From: Marinactinospora thermotolerans DSM 45154
GTDB taxonomy: Bacteria; Actinomycetota; Actinomycetes; Streptosporangiales; Streptosporangiaceae
Assembly (NCBI RefSeq): GCF_900167435.1
Contig: NZ_FUWS01000012.1
Coordinates: 165,862 to 229,861 of the forward strand
Reading direction: 5' to 3'
DNA length: 64,000 bases
Shown: piece by piece, positions 54,866 through 64,000 of the stretch
Layout: every line of letters starts with the position of its first letter
Numbering within the stretch: position 1 is the stretch's first letter
Position numbers and translations under genes: made by a program
The notes under the pieces: generated by a model
The model's input: the letters and a program-made list of their open reading frames with translations, nothing else
What the model was told of the DNA's origin: nothing
The model's database searches: none

Positions 54866-56599
54866 ATGTCCCGTTCCCGCGGCCCCGCCCGATCCGTGCG
54901 CCGCCTGTCCGCCGTCTTGACCGCGGCGGTGGTCGCGTTCGGGGCGTCGGCGGTCTGGGCGTCGGCGGCCCACGCCGACGACACGCTGGACCGGGCGGCG
55001 CGCGCCCTGCGTGATGGCGGCGGCCTGTGGGTCGAGGACGGCGCCGAGGGGCTGGACCCCCAGAGCCGGGAGATGATCGACGCCCGGCTGGCCGGGGCGC
55101 ACGGCCCGGTACGGGTGGCGCTGACCGCCTCGGGGGACCCCTCCGAGACGGTCCGGGCGCTCGCCGAGGAGATCGGGGAGCCCGGGGTCTATGTCGCCCT
55201 GACCGAGGAGCGCGGGATCACCGGCGACACGACCCTGCACGTCTCCTGGGAGAACGTGGACACCGGCGTGGACGACGGCGCGCTGGAGGAGCACCTCTCC
55301 TACGGTCCCGGCGGCATCGAGGGGCAGCTCATGTCCCTGCCCGAGCTGCTGGGCGACGACCTGCTCGGCGAGGTGGGCGACGCCGCTCGGACGCAGACCG
55401 TCTACGTCCATCCTGCCGTCCGCGCCGGGCTGCCCGGCTTCGACGCGGACGCGGTCACCGGGTTGTACGCGGACGTCCCCGGCGTCCGGATCGCCGTGCT
55501 GCCCACCTCCGTCCGCGAGGAGGAGGAGCTGGCCGAGGCCCTGCTGGCCCCCTTGGGGGACGACGGCGTCGCCCTGCTGGCCTTCTGGGAGCACGGTCGG
55601 TTCACCCTGGTACCGGCCGCGGGCCCCGAGGCGACCGACCCCGCCGACCTCGCGTCGGCCCTCTTCTCCGCCGGGACCGGCCCCGATGAGCTGGCGGCGA
55701 CGTTGACCGAGTTCGCCCCGATGGTCGAGGGCGACGTCGTGGCGGCGGCGCGGGCCGGGCTGCGGGAGGGGCACCTCTACGTCCACCCGCTGCTCGTCGA
55801 CGACCTCGCCGAGGAGGAGCGCCGGCGCCTGGACTCCGAGCTCGCCGGCCTGGCCTCACCGGTGCGGATCGCCGTTCTCCCCGCCCGGGCGGTGGAGTTC
55901 GAGGTGCGGCGGGAGGAGGGGAGCGTCGACGACGGTCTCGCCCGGCGGGTGGCCGGGGAGGGAGACGACCCGGTGGTGCTGCTCACCGTGGACGGCCGGG
56001 GGCGGGTCTGGGACCGGCTCACCCACGGTGAGCCGCCCGGGGGCGTCGGCGAGGACGGGATCTTCTCCCTGTCCACGGCGGTCGAGGTCGGTTACACCCC
56101 CGACAGCCTCGACGCCTCCCTCACCGAGCTGGTCGGTCTGCTCGGCGAGCAGGAGCCGGCGCCGCCGGCCGGTGGCGGGGAGGGTCCCGGCTGGCCGGTC
56201 CTGGCCGTGATCGCCGGCGGACTGCTGTCCCCGCTCCTGGTCCTGAGCACGGTGCTCGTTCTCGTCAACTCCCGCGCGGCGGCGCGCCGGCGTCGGGAGG
56301 AGGCCGACGACGCCGAGATCATGGCGCGGCTTCGCGCGGAGGAGGCCGAACGGGTGGAGGCGATCAGGGCGGAGAACGACCGGCTCATCACCGACCTCGG
56401 CGAGGGGCTGGCCGGGGCCGCCTCCCCGGTCGTGGACCCGGCCTCGGTGTTCGAGGAGCACCTGCGCGGCTACGAGGAGCTGAAGCGGGACAACCGCGAC
56501 GCCCACGACATCGACGCGATCGTCGCGGTGCGCGACCGGGCCCGAGCGGCGCTGGCCGGCCTGGCGGAATGGGATCGCCGCCAGGAGGAGGGGGCCTGA
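54866..56599 (+). CDS. Membrane protein with three tandem 125-residue TPM-like repeats
   Basis: An exported, membrane-anchored protein of 577 residues. A signal peptide ends near AAHADD. Three repeat units follow with an exact 125-residue period. They start at LWVEDG (54), VYVHPA (179) and LYVHPL (304), and each continues to a segment of the form PVRVAL, GVRIAVLP or PVRIAVLP. One membrane helix lies at about 437-460, then a charged cytoplasmic coiled-coil tail of about 115 residues. The units remind me of TPM domains, but this is a weak call. ATG at 54866 has GGAG upstream. It converges with the SpoIIE-type phosphatase gene. Function unknown. Confidence 0.75.
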   Translation: MSRSRGPARSVRRLSAVLTAAVVAFGASAVWASAAHADDTLDRAARALRDGGGLWVEDGAEGLDPQSREMIDARLAGAHGPVRVALTASGDPSETVRALAEEIGEPGVYVALTEERGITGDTTLHVSWENVDTGVDDGALEEHLSYGPGGIEGQLMSLPELLGDDLLGEVGDAARTQTVYVHPAVRAGLPGFDADAVTGLYADVPGVRIAVLPTSVREEEELAEALLAPLGDDGVALLAFWEHGRFTLVPAAGPEATDPADLASALFSAGTGPDELAATLTEFAPMVEGDVVAAARAGLREGHLYVHPLLVDDLAEEERRRLDSELAGLASPVRIAVLPARAVEFEVRREEGSVDDGLARRVAGEGDDPVVLLTVDGRGRVWDRLTHGEPPGGVGEDGIFSLSTAVEVGYTPDSLDASLTELVGLLGEQEPAPPAGGGEGPGWPVLAVIAGGLLSPLLVLSTVLVLVNSRAAARRRREEADDAEIMARLRAEEAERVEAIRAENDRLITDLGEGLAGAASPVVDPASVFEEHLRGYEELKRDNRDAHDIDAIVAVRDRARAALAGLAEWDRRQEEGA

Positions 56600-56627
56600 C
56601 CTGGGAGCCGCCGGTCGGCGTGCCCCC

Positions 56628-56649
56628 GGGCCGTACCGTTGGACGGCCC
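56628..56649. terminator. Hairpin between convergent genes
   Basis: GGGCCGT pairs with ACGGCCC around an eight-base loop in the 72-base gap before the phosphatase stop. Confidence 0.5.
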
Positions 56650-56671
56650 AGGCGCGCCAGGACGGCGCGGT

Positions 56672-58825
56672 TCAGCCCTCGCCGACGGTGCGCAACAAGA
56701 GCAGCACGACGTCGTCGGTGCGGTGCTCGGCCAGATGCGCATGGCTGGTGAGCCGGTTGGCGAGGTGCCCGAGCGGTCGGTCGCCCTCACGGCCCAGCCG
56801 GTCGGCCAGGTCCGACACCGCGTCGTCGAGGTCCACACCGGGCTCCTCGACCAGGCCGTCGGTGTAGAGGGCGAGGATTGCCCCCGGCGGCATCGGCAGC
56901 CGGACCTCCGGGTACTCCGCCGTCGGGTCGATCCCGAGGAGCAGGCCGCCCGGCACGTCCACGACCTCGGTCCGCCCCGAGGGGTGGCGCAGAAGCGGCT
57001 GGGGATGGCCGGCCCGGGCCAGGCACGCCTCGTTGCGGCGCAGGTTCAGGTGCAGGTAGACGCAGCTGACGAACAGCCCCGGATCGAGGTCGGTGAGCAG
57101 CCGGTTGGTCCGGGCCAGGACCCGTTCCGGATCGCCGTTGGAGGTGGCCGCGTAGGCGCGCACCGCGGTGCGGACCTGCCCCATGAGCGCGGCGGCCGTG
57201 ACGTTGTGTCCCTGGACGTCGCCGACCACCGCCGCGATCTCGTCCTCGCCGAGCCGGATCAGGTCGTAGAAGTCGCCGCCGATGTCCATGCCCTCGGTGC
57301 CGGGGAGGTAGCGGGCCGCGCTCTCCAGTCCCGGCAGCGCGGGCAGCTCATGGGGCAGCAGCCCCGACTGGAGGCCGCGGGCGAGCTCGTGCTCGACGTC
57401 GTAGAGGCGGGCCCGTTCGAGGGCCTGGGCGATGAGGCCCCCCAACGAGTTCAGCACCGCCCGCTCCTCGACGCTGAACTGGTGGGAGCGGGTGAAGGCG
57501 AGCACGCAGGTGCCGATGGGTCGGCCCGAGGCGATCAACGGCAGGAACGCCCACGCCCCCATCCCCTGCTGGGTGCCCGAACGCGCCGGGTAGACGCGTT
57601 CCAGATCCTCGCGCGTCTCGAAGAACGTGGGCGCGCCGGTGACCAGCGCGTGGGCCCCGGGCGTGAACGAGGTGATCGGGGTGTGGTCGAACAGTTCGGC
57701 GGTGCTGGGCTCGTAACCGCGGTAGCCGATGACGCGCAGCCGCCCGGCCTCGACCGTCAGCAGGGCCAGCGCCTGCCCGCCGAACGCCGGCATGATCTGG
57801 TCGGCCACCGTGTCCACGACGTCGCGCACTCCCCGCGCCTCGGTCAGCGCGCTGGCGAGTTCGAGCAGGTGGTAGAACGCCCCCACCCGGGTGGGGGTGG
57901 CCGGCCCCGGCGGGGACGCGCTCGGAGAGGGCGGTTCGGCCCGGCCGTCCGCGTTGACCGGGCGGACGCGCGCCGTCACCCCCGAACGGTCGGGGTACAG
58001 CTCGAAGGAGAGCCACCGGTCCGGTGGGCGCACCGCGACGAAGGAGGTGGAGCGCTGGGTGATCAGCGCGGCCCGGTAGCGGTCCTCATACACCGGGTCG
58101 CGCAGCCAGGACAGACCTCCCCACAGGCGGACGCCCACCAGCCGCTCGGCGGGTTCGCCGAGGAGCCGGGCCGCGGTGGGGGTGACGGCGGTGAGGCGGC
58201 CCCGCAGGTCCAGGGAGCACATCCCCTCCGGTAACCGGTCGGCCATCGATGCGAGCACGTCGGGGGTTGACGTCCCCTGGTCGTGGGGAAGGAATTCCAG
58301 CGTGTCGGATGTCGGGCGGATCGGGGCGCCGGCCCGTTCCGCCTCGTCCAGGAGGCCGGCGATGTCGGCGACGCCCGCGCGCATCCGCTCCCAGACCGTC
58401 TCGTCCGGTGGCGCCTCGGCCCGCCCTCCCGGCCACAGCACGAACACCGCGCCGTGGACCGTGCCGTCGGCGATGATGGGCAGCGCGGCCAGGGGGAAGT
58501 CGTAGGGCAGGGCGATGGCCGCGCGCGGATACCTGCGGACCATCTCCTGGGCCCCGCTGACCCATACCGGGCTGCGCCGCCGCACGACGTCGGCCAGCGG
58601 CAGGGGGACGTCCAGGCCGATGCGCAGCCAGGGGTGGGCGAACTCCGTCGGCAGCCCCACCATCACCGTGATGCCGAGGGAGTGCTCGTCGGGGACCAGG
58701 AGATAGAGCGCTCCCACATGCGCTCCGACGTCACCGAGCATGTCGGCCATCCGACCCGCCAGTTCCTGCCTGCCGGGAATTGCGCCAACGGGTTCCACGC
58801 GAAGTCTCGGCTGGTCACCCACCAC
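56672..58825 (-). CDS. GAF/PAS-domain PP2C (SpoIIE-type) serine phosphatase
   Basis: A signalling phosphatase of 717 residues. An N-terminal GAF-like domain (LGDVGAHVGALYLLVPDEHS) is followed by a PAS-like domain (SLDLRGRLTAVTPTAARLLG), a second GAF (residues about 310-470) and the SpoIIE/RsbU catalytic domain. Catalytic markers are GMDIGGDFYDL, VVGDVQGHNVTAAALM, AGHPQPLL and LYTDGLVEEP with the metal Asp residues. In the RsbU pathway such enzymes dephosphorylate anti-anti-sigma factors. No sigma, anti-sigma or STAS gene is nearby, so its target lies elsewhere. GTG at 58825 has GGAAGG eight bases upstream. Confidence 0.9.
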   Translation of the reverse strand: MVGDQPRLRVEPVGAIPGRQELAGRMADMLGDVGAHVGALYLLVPDEHSLGITVMVGLPTEFAHPWLRIGLDVPLPLADVVRRRSPVWVSGAQEMVRRYPRAAIALPYDFPLAALPIIADGTVHGAVFVLWPGGRAEAPPDETVWERMRAGVADIAGLLDEAERAGAPIRPTSDTLEFLPHDQGTSTPDVLASMADRLPEGMCSLDLRGRLTAVTPTAARLLGEPAERLVGVRLWGGLSWLRDPVYEDRYRAALITQRSTSFVAVRPPDRWLSFELYPDRSGVTARVRPVNADGRAEPPSPSASPPGPATPTRVGAFYHLLELASALTEARGVRDVVDTVADQIMPAFGGQALALLTVEAGRLRVIGYRGYEPSTAELFDHTPITSFTPGAHALVTGAPTFFETREDLERVYPARSGTQQGMGAWAFLPLIASGRPIGTCVLAFTRSHQFSVEERAVLNSLGGLIAQALERARLYDVEHELARGLQSGLLPHELPALPGLESAARYLPGTEGMDIGGDFYDLIRLGEDEIAAVVGDVQGHNVTAAALMGQVRTAVRAYAATSNGDPERVLARTNRLLTDLDPGLFVSCVYLHLNLRRNEACLARAGHPQPLLRHPSGRTEVVDVPGGLLLGIDPTAEYPEVRLPMPPGAILALYTDGLVEEPGVDLDDAVSDLADRLGREGDRPLGHLANRLTSHAHLAEHRTDDVVLLLLRTVGEG

Positions 58826-59470
58826 GGTCCCCGCCTTCCGGCGCGCGGGGGTCGCGCTCTTGACGCCCCGCACCGCCTTTGGTGTGACCGTTCCCGCGTG
58901 TGTCGGCCGGCCCCTCTCGGCCTCGGGGAGACGGTCGTCCCTCACCACCCATAATCCCGACGATACGCGCACCCGCCGGAGAGGACACCCCGCCTTCGTC
59001 CCACGGTATGAGGGGACCTCCGGGGCGGGGACGGAGATCGCCCGCCCTCCCCGCAAAGGGAATTCCCGACTTGGGGAAATCCCTGGTCAACCCGCGAACG
59101 CCGGTCCGGGCCGGATCGGCTGCCGCCCGTGCCCGCCGGGCTGAGAAGCCGCACCGCCGCGTCGAGGAAGCGGACCGTCCCCGCCCGGCCAGGTCGGGCT
59201 CCCGGCCGGGCCCCCCATCGGGGAGCCCGAGGGGACGGTGGGCACCGCACCGGCACCACAGCGCGCTCTCGCGGGACCCCGCGCCACCGCCGTCGGGCGG
59301 CCCCTCGCCCAGCCCGCACCACCACGTGGCCCGACGGCCCGGTTCCGGGTTTGCCGCGCGGGGCGGGACGGGCAGGTAGGGCACGACGCCACCCGCCTCC
59401 GCGCCGGCCCGTGGACGGCGGCCCACCACGCGGGTCCCGTGGCCGGAACAGGCCGGGAGGGGAGACGCGC
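58826..59470. other. 645-base divergent region between the phosphatase and anmK, with nested hairpin
   Basis: No convincing gene is seen. A two-tier stem-loop lies at 59174-59239. The outer stem pairs 59174-59182 with 59231-59239 (ACCGTCCCC/GGGGACGGT), and the inner stem pairs 59195-59203 with 59221-59229 (CGGGCTCCC/GGGAGCCCG). It lies about 230 bases before the anmK start on either transcript side. It could be a terminator or a structured leader. Confidence 0.5.
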
Positions 59471-60631
59471 GTGATCGTGATCGGCCTGTCATCAGGGACC
59501 TCGGTGGACGGCATCGACGTGGCGGTGGCCGACCTCGCCCTGGAGGGCGGGGAGGTCACGCTCGCCCCGATCGCCCACGACACGTTCGCCTACCCCGCGG
59601 ACCTGCGCGCGGACATCCTGGCCGTACTGCCGCCCGCCACCACCACGATCGGTGCCGTCTGCCGGTTGGACACCCGTGTCGGACGCGCCTTCGCCGCCGC
59701 GGCCCGGCACGCCCTGGACCACCTGTGCCCGGCCGGCCGGGCCGACCTCGTCGCCTCGCACGGGCAGACCGTCTTCCACTGGGTCGAGGAGGGCGCCGTC
59801 CAGGGCACCCTGCAACTCGGGCAACCGGCGTGGATCGTCGAGGAGACCGGCCTGCCGGTCGTCTCCGACCCGCGGTCCCGCGACATCGCGGCCGGCGGTC
59901 AGGGCGCTCCGCTGGCCAGCACCCTGGACACGCTGTGGCTGGCGGGCCGCGACGCCCCGGTGGCGGCGCTCAACCTGGGCGGGATCGCGAACCTCACCGT
60001 CGTCGCGCCCGATGGCACAGCCGTTGCCTTCGACACCGGCCCGGGCAACGCGCTGCTGGACGCCGCCGCGGCGCGCCTGGGCGAGGCGATGGACCGGGAC
60101 GGGCGGCGGGCCCTGCGCGGGCGGGTGCACGCGGAACTGTTGGCGCGGCTGCGCGCCGAGCCCTACTACGCCCGCCCCTTTCCCAAGACCACCGGCCGGG
60201 AGCTGTTTCACGCCGGCCATCTCGCGGCGGCGCTGCGCGGGCTGGAGGTGGCCGAGGACGACGTGTTCGCGACGTTGGCCGAGCTGACCGCCTCGACCGT
60301 GGCCGACGCCTGCCGCGGCCACGGGGTCACCGAGGTCGTCGCCTCGGGTGGGGGGGTGCGCAACCCGGCGCTGGTGGCCGCGCTGCGGAGGACGCTGGCA
60401 CCGGTACCGTTGCGCGCGGCGGAGGACCACGGGATCCCCTCCGACGCCAAGGAGGCCTACCTGTTCGCCCTGCTCGGCTTCCTTACCTGGCGGGGCGCCG
60501 CGGCGACGGTCCCTTCCTGCACCGGCGCGCGCGTGCCCACGCCGGTCGGGCGCGTCTCCCCCGCCTCGGCCACGCTCCCGTTTCCCCGGAGCCTGCGCGT
60601 CGTGTCCTCCACCGGTGGGGCGGGGCGCTAG
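59471..60631 (+). CDS. anmK: Anhydro-N-acetylmuramic acid kinase
   Basis: Opens the 1,6-anhydro ring of anhydroMurNAc and phosphorylates it in peptidoglycan recycling. The protein has 386 residues. The N-terminal motif IGLSSGTSVDGIDVA, VASHGQTVFHW, LNLGGIANLTVV, FDTGPGNALLDAA and the ATP region EVVASGGGVRNP are all typical of AnmK. GTG at 59471 has GGGAGGGGAG upstream. The supply of anhydroMurNAc would come from lytic transglycosylases such as the Rpf encoded in this window. No murQ is nearby. Confidence 0.94.
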   Translation: MIVIGLSSGTSVDGIDVAVADLALEGGEVTLAPIAHDTFAYPADLRADILAVLPPATTTIGAVCRLDTRVGRAFAAAARHALDHLCPAGRADLVASHGQTVFHWVEEGAVQGTLQLGQPAWIVEETGLPVVSDPRSRDIAAGGQGAPLASTLDTLWLAGRDAPVAALNLGGIANLTVVAPDGTAVAFDTGPGNALLDAAAARLGEAMDRDGRRALRGRVHAELLARLRAEPYYARPFPKTTGRELFHAGHLAAALRGLEVAEDDVFATLAELTASTVADACRGHGVTEVVASGGGVRNPALVAALRRTLAPVPLRAAEDHGIPSDAKEAYLFALLGFLTWRGAAATVPSCTGARVPTPVGRVSPASATLPFPRSLRVVSSTGGAGR

Positions 60632-60686
60632 GCCGTCCCCGTTCGGGCGGTACCGCGCCGGGTCCTGGCCCCGTGATCCGCGCCGG

Positions 60687-60725
60687 GGCCGCGCCCGCCC
60701 CGGACGGCCCGGGGCGGGCGCGGCC
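60687..60725. terminator. Bidirectional terminator
   Basis: A perfect 17-base-pair GC stem (60687-60703 with 60709-60725) lies between convergent anmK and the ABC permease gene. Confidence 0.8.
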
Positions 60726-60742
60726 GGTTCCGGCCGGTCCCG

Positions 60743-63280
60743 TCACTCGGCGGCCAGGGACGCCGTGATCGAGGCCCGCGCGGCCACGCGGGAGGGCAGC
60801 AGCGCCGAGAGCAGGCCGGCCACCGCCGCGGTTCCGACGAACAGCGCGATCTCCCCCACGGGGACGGCGACCGCCGCGCCCTCCATCACCACCCGGCCGG
60901 TGACAGAGCCGAAGAGCACGCCGAGGGCCACCCCGACCACCCCTCCGATGACGGAGACCACCACGGCCTCGGCACCGACCATGACGCGCAGCCGCGCCGT
61001 CGACAGCCCCAGGGCGCGCAGCAGCGCGGACTCGCGGGCGCGTTCCAGCACCGACAGGGCCATGGTGTTGGCGATCCCGAACACCGCGATGAGAATCGCC
61101 AGTCCCAGCAGGGCGGCGACCACCAGGAAGACCTGGTCCAAGATGGCGGTGTACTGCTCCTTGATCACGCCGACGCTGTTCAGCGCGACCGTCGGCTCGT
61201 CGGCGATCGCCTCCTCCAGGACGGCGCGCGCCCGCTCGCCGGAAACACCGTCGGCCAGCACGACGTAGACCATCTCGTCGGCGTCCCGGTCGAATCCGGT
61301 GGCGAAGTCCCGCTCGGGCAGCGTCACCCCCGGCAGGATCGTGTCGTCGCCGACGACCGCCACGATCTGTGTGGCGCGTTCGCCGTCGTGGGTCGCCAGG
61401 GACAGCGTGTCGCCGACCGTCACGTCCAGCTCCCGCGCCACCCGCTCCTTCAGCACGGCGGTCCCCTCGACCGCGGCGTCGAGGTCGCCCTCGACGTCGC
61501 CGCCACGGCCGCCCTCGGCGATGGAGATCCCGGTGACCGTGCCCACCGGGACCGTGACACCGTCGACCTCGGCGTCGACGACCCGGGTCGTGTAGACCTC
61601 GGTGAAGATGCCGTCGTCGCGCAGCCCTTCGGCGATCTCCCCCGGGATTCCGGCGTTCTCGTCGTCGTAGTAGCGGGAGAGCGCGTAGTCGATGGGGAAC
61701 TGCCGGTCGAGCTTGTCCTCCACGCTCTGCTCGATCGACGCCGCGATGACCGAGTAGCCGCTGACAAGGGTGACCCCGACGGTCAGGGCGATCATGGCGG
61801 TGGCGGCGCGGCGGGGGCTGCGCCGGACGTTGTCCGCGGCCAGCGTGCCGGCCACACCGGCGCGGCGCAGCACCACGCCGAACACGGGGGCCAGCAGCCG
61901 GACCAGCAACGGTCCCAACGCCACCACGCCAATGAAGGCGAGCAGGCCGGCCGCCGCGGCGAGCCCCATCGCGGTCTCCCCGGGTTCCCCGCGCAGCGCG
62001 ACGGCGCACAGGAGGGCGGAGCCCGTGAGGAACGGCAGGGCGCCCACCACGCGCACCACGCCGGCCCGGCGTCCCTCGGGCGCGTCGGCGACCATGCCCT
62101 CGCGCAGCGCGGCCAACGGTGGGACCCGGGTCGCGCGCGCGGCCGGCACCAGCGCCGACGCCAGCGTCACGACCGTGCCGACGGCCAGTCCGGCCACGAT
62201 GCTCACCGGTCCCACGACCGGGGAGACCGGCACCGTTTCGGCCTGGGATGCGGTGAGCACCGCGAACCCGGCGACGCCCAGTCCGACGCCGGCGGCGACG
62301 CCGAGCGCGGAGGAGAGCAGGCCGGTGACGAGGGCTTCGGTGAGGACGCCGCGGAAGACCTGGGCGCGGGTGGCGCCGGCGCAGCGGAGCAGGGCCGTCT
62401 CGCGGCGCCGTTGGGCGATGAGGATGGCGAAGGTGTTGTAGATGACGAGGGCGCCGACGAACACCGCGACCGCCGCGAACAGCAGCAGGGCGCTGCCGAT
62501 CGTGCGCGCCTGGAGGCCGGCCGCGGCGGAGAGCTCCTCGGCGTAGTCCTGTCCGGTCGCGACGGTGACGGCGCCGGCGTCCTCCGCGACGACGGCGGCG
62601 CGCACGGCCTCGGCGACCCGCTCCTGCGGCACGCCCTCGGCCCCGATGACGTCGATCTCGGCGTAGTCCGCGCGGCCGGTCAGCTCCGCCGCGGTCGCGG
62701 GGGTGTAGAACAGCGCCCCCCGGTGGTTGAGCTCGGGGTCGACGCCGCCGTCGACGAGGCCGACGACGGTGAACACGTGGGTTTCCCCATCGGCTCCGGC
62801 CACCTCGACCTCGTCGCCGATCCCCTGGCCGGTCTGGCGCGCGGTGGAGGTGAGGAGGGCCGCCTCGTCGGCGGCCCCGGGAGCGCGGCCGGTGACGATG
62901 GGGTAGCGGTGCAGCGCCTCGTCCTCGGGCAGGGACAGCCCCAGCGTCGGGACCTGGCCGGCGGCCCGGCCCCGCTCGTCGAGCAGCGCGGCCGTGCCGT
63001 GGACGAGGCCGGCCGCGTCGGCCACCTCGGGCAGGTCGCGGACCGCCCGGAGGGTGTCCGGTCCCAGTCCGCTGGGTTTCTCCCCTCCGGGCTCTTCGAC
63101 GTAGGCCAGGGCGTCGAGGCGGTCCACCCCGCCGAGCGCCTGGGTGCGGTAGCCGTGGCGGAGGGTGTCGGTGAAGACGAGGGTGCCGGTGACGAACATG
63201 ACGCCCAGCACGATGGCCAGGGCGGTGGTGAACAGGCGGCCCTTGTGCAGGCGCAGGCCGGCCAGGGTGGTGCGTAGCAC
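60743..63280 (-). CDS. ABC transporter permease, MacB/FtsX type
   Basis: A membrane permease of 845 residues with two copies of the MacB-periplasmic-plus-FtsX unit. The first starts at the N-terminal helix (LFTTALAIVLGVMFVTGTLVF), followed by an outer domain of about 200 residues and three helices. The second starts near RRSPRRAATAMIALTVGVTL and ends in three helices. Such pairs drive mechanotransmission or export of lipids, peptides or lipoproteins rather than import. GTG at 63280 lies three bases after the ATPase stop, so the pair is co-translated. Confidence 0.88.
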   Translation of the reverse strand: MLRTTLAGLRLHKGRLFTTALAIVLGVMFVTGTLVFTDTLRHGYRTQALGGVDRLDALAYVEEPGGEKPSGLGPDTLRAVRDLPEVADAAGLVHGTAALLDERGRAAGQVPTLGLSLPEDEALHRYPIVTGRAPGAADEAALLTSTARQTGQGIGDEVEVAGADGETHVFTVVGLVDGGVDPELNHRGALFYTPATAAELTGRADYAEIDVIGAEGVPQERVAEAVRAAVVAEDAGAVTVATGQDYAEELSAAAGLQARTIGSALLLFAAVAVFVGALVIYNTFAILIAQRRRETALLRCAGATRAQVFRGVLTEALVTGLLSSALGVAAGVGLGVAGFAVLTASQAETVPVSPVVGPVSIVAGLAVGTVVTLASALVPAARATRVPPLAALREGMVADAPEGRRAGVVRVVGALPFLTGSALLCAVALRGEPGETAMGLAAAAGLLAFIGVVALGPLLVRLLAPVFGVVLRRAGVAGTLAADNVRRSPRRAATAMIALTVGVTLVSGYSVIAASIEQSVEDKLDRQFPIDYALSRYYDDENAGIPGEIAEGLRDDGIFTEVYTTRVVDAEVDGVTVPVGTVTGISIAEGGRGGDVEGDLDAAVEGTAVLKERVARELDVTVGDTLSLATHDGERATQIVAVVGDDTILPGVTLPERDFATGFDRDADEMVYVVLADGVSGERARAVLEEAIADEPTVALNSVGVIKEQYTAILDQVFLVVAALLGLAILIAVFGIANTMALSVLERARESALLRALGLSTARLRVMVGAEAVVVSVIGGVVGVALGVLFGSVTGRVVMEGAAVAVPVGEIALFVGTAAVAGLLSALLPSRVAARASITASLAAE

Positions 63281-63283
63281 GGT

Positions 63284-64000
63284 TCAGCCCTCCAACGCCA
63301 GCAGGTGGTCCAGCACCGACTCGGCGGTGGGATCGTCGACCTGTCCGGCCGGGCGGCCATCGCGCAGGAACACCACCCGGTCGGCGTAGGAGGCCGCCAC
63401 CGGGTCGTGGGTCACCATCACCACGGTCTGGCCCATCTCACGCACCGAGTCGCGCAAGAACGCCAGTACCTGGGCGCCCGACCGCGAGTCGAGGTTGCCG
63501 GTGGGCTCGTCGGCGTAGACCACCTCGGGCGCGCCCAGCAGGGCGCGGGCCACGGCCACGCGTTGTTGCTGGCCGCCGGAGAGTTTGGCGGGCAGGTGGT
63601 CCAGTCGGTCGGCCAGGCCCACCACTTCCACGATGCGGGCCAGGCGTTGGTGGTCTATGCGGCGTTTGGCGATGCGGGCGGGCAGGGTGATGTTGTCGCG
63701 GGCGGTGAGCATGGGCAGCAGGTTGAAGGCCTGGAAGACGAAGCCGATGCGGTCGCGGCGCAGTTGGGTGAGTTGCCGGTCGGTCAGGGCGGTGATGTCG
63801 GTGCGGCCCATGGTGATCTGGCCGGAGGTGACGGTGTCCAGTCCGGCCAGGCAGTGCATCAGGGTGGATTTGCCCGAGCCGGAGGGGCCCATGATCGCGG
63901 TGAACGCGCCGCGGGCGAACTCCAGGTCCACCCCGTCCAGGGCCCGTACCAGCGTGCCACCGGTGCGAAACGTCTTGGTCACCCCACGCGCCACCACCAC
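63284..64000 (-). CDS. ABC transporter ATP-binding protein, MacB/LolD type (5' end beyond window)
   Basis: The ATPase partner of the permease. At least 238 residues are visible and the start lies at or beyond position 64000, so it is treated as partial. Walker A is [17 protein letters not shown], the Q-loop is [10 protein letters not shown], the signature is [15 protein letters not shown], and Walker B is [13 protein letters not shown] followed by the H-loop VTHDP. This is the MacB/LolD subfamily that goes with FtsX-type permeases. Confidence 0.92.
   Translation of the reverse strand: MVVARGVTKTFRTGGTLVRALDGVDLEFARGAFTAIMGPSGSGKSTLMHCLAGLDTVTSGQITMGRTDITALTDRQLTQLRRDRIGFVFQAFNLLPMLTARDNITLPARIAKRRIDHQRLARIVEVVGLADRLDHLPAKLSGGQQQRVAVARALLGAPEVVYADEPTGNLDSRSGAQVLAFLRDSVREMGQTVVMVTHDPVAASYADRVVFLRDGRPAGQVDDPTAESVLDHLLALEG

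Noticed and set aside
58900..59379. Open frame of about 159 residues upstream of anmK
   Set aside because: It is a Pro/Arg/Gly/Ser-rich random-type translation, and a nested hairpin lies inside it. No start signal is visible.

Overview
The window is one contiguous stretch of very GC-rich chromosome packed with genes. The gene content is actinobacterial: an Rpf/G5 cell-wall protein, a SepX/GlpR-type divisome protein, protein O-mannosyltransferase, a Ser/Thr kinase with an extracellular domain, GTG/TTG starts, and a GlmU of the actinobacterial type. Gene order and protein style suggest a member of the Streptosporangiales, perhaps Nocardiopsaceae. This is an inference from gene content, not a database result. 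I see no rRNA, CRISPR array, insertion sequence, prophage or integrase. Three tRNA genes are present: Gln-TTG, Ala-CGC and Arg-CCT.

Layout. Positions 1-25400 carry a housekeeping backbone read mostly on the minus strand: secDF and pmt (plus), rsmI, metG, tatD, rpf, rsmA, ispE, an Uup-like ABC-F ATPase, and glmU. Accessory cassettes are set into it. These are a desaturase with TetR and a palindromic operator, a MarR regulator, an SGNH lipoprotein esterase, a two-subunit transketolase divergent from soxR with a clear SoxR box between them, a transmembrane Ser/Thr kinase, and a CaiB-family racemase.

Positions 25600-38000 hold a cold-shock protein, a bacterial voltage-gated cation channel with an unusual pore sequence, a TatB-like protein, a secreted nuclease and a Tat-exported PhoD phosphatase. 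They also hold a complete xylBA/xylR unit with its operator, an MFS symporter and a 62-residue secreted peptide.

Positions 38500-44000 form one minus-strand block: galU, glp (MoeA-like), moaC, mog, rimJ, glpR, tRNA-Ala. It combines molybdenum-cofactor genes with the Glp/GlpR division module known from Corynebacterium. Positions 44100-48400 contain a folate cyclo-ligase, an FmdB zinc ribbon behind a CIRCE-like operator, a SAF-domain protein, MscL with a zinc ribbon, a coiled-coil D,D-carboxypeptidase, and tRNA-Arg.

Positions 49000-52000 hold a beta-lactamase induction locus. A lipoprotein class A enzyme is divergent from a LysR regulator that is translationally coupled to a signal-less penicillin-binding protein apparently lacking Glu166. 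This matches the blaL-blaA-blaB arrangement described in Streptomyces cacaoi. After it come an APC transporter, a DUF2293 protein, a membrane protein with three exact-period repeats, a GAF/PAS/SpoIIE phosphatase, anmK, and an ABC permease/ATPase pair cut by the window end.

The strongest leads are the SoxR-controlled, apparently leaderless transketolase; the BlaB-like sensor; the channel with a TTENWPD filter; the CIRCE-like site before fmdB; the three-repeat protein; and a nested hairpin upstream of anmK that no annotated gene explains.
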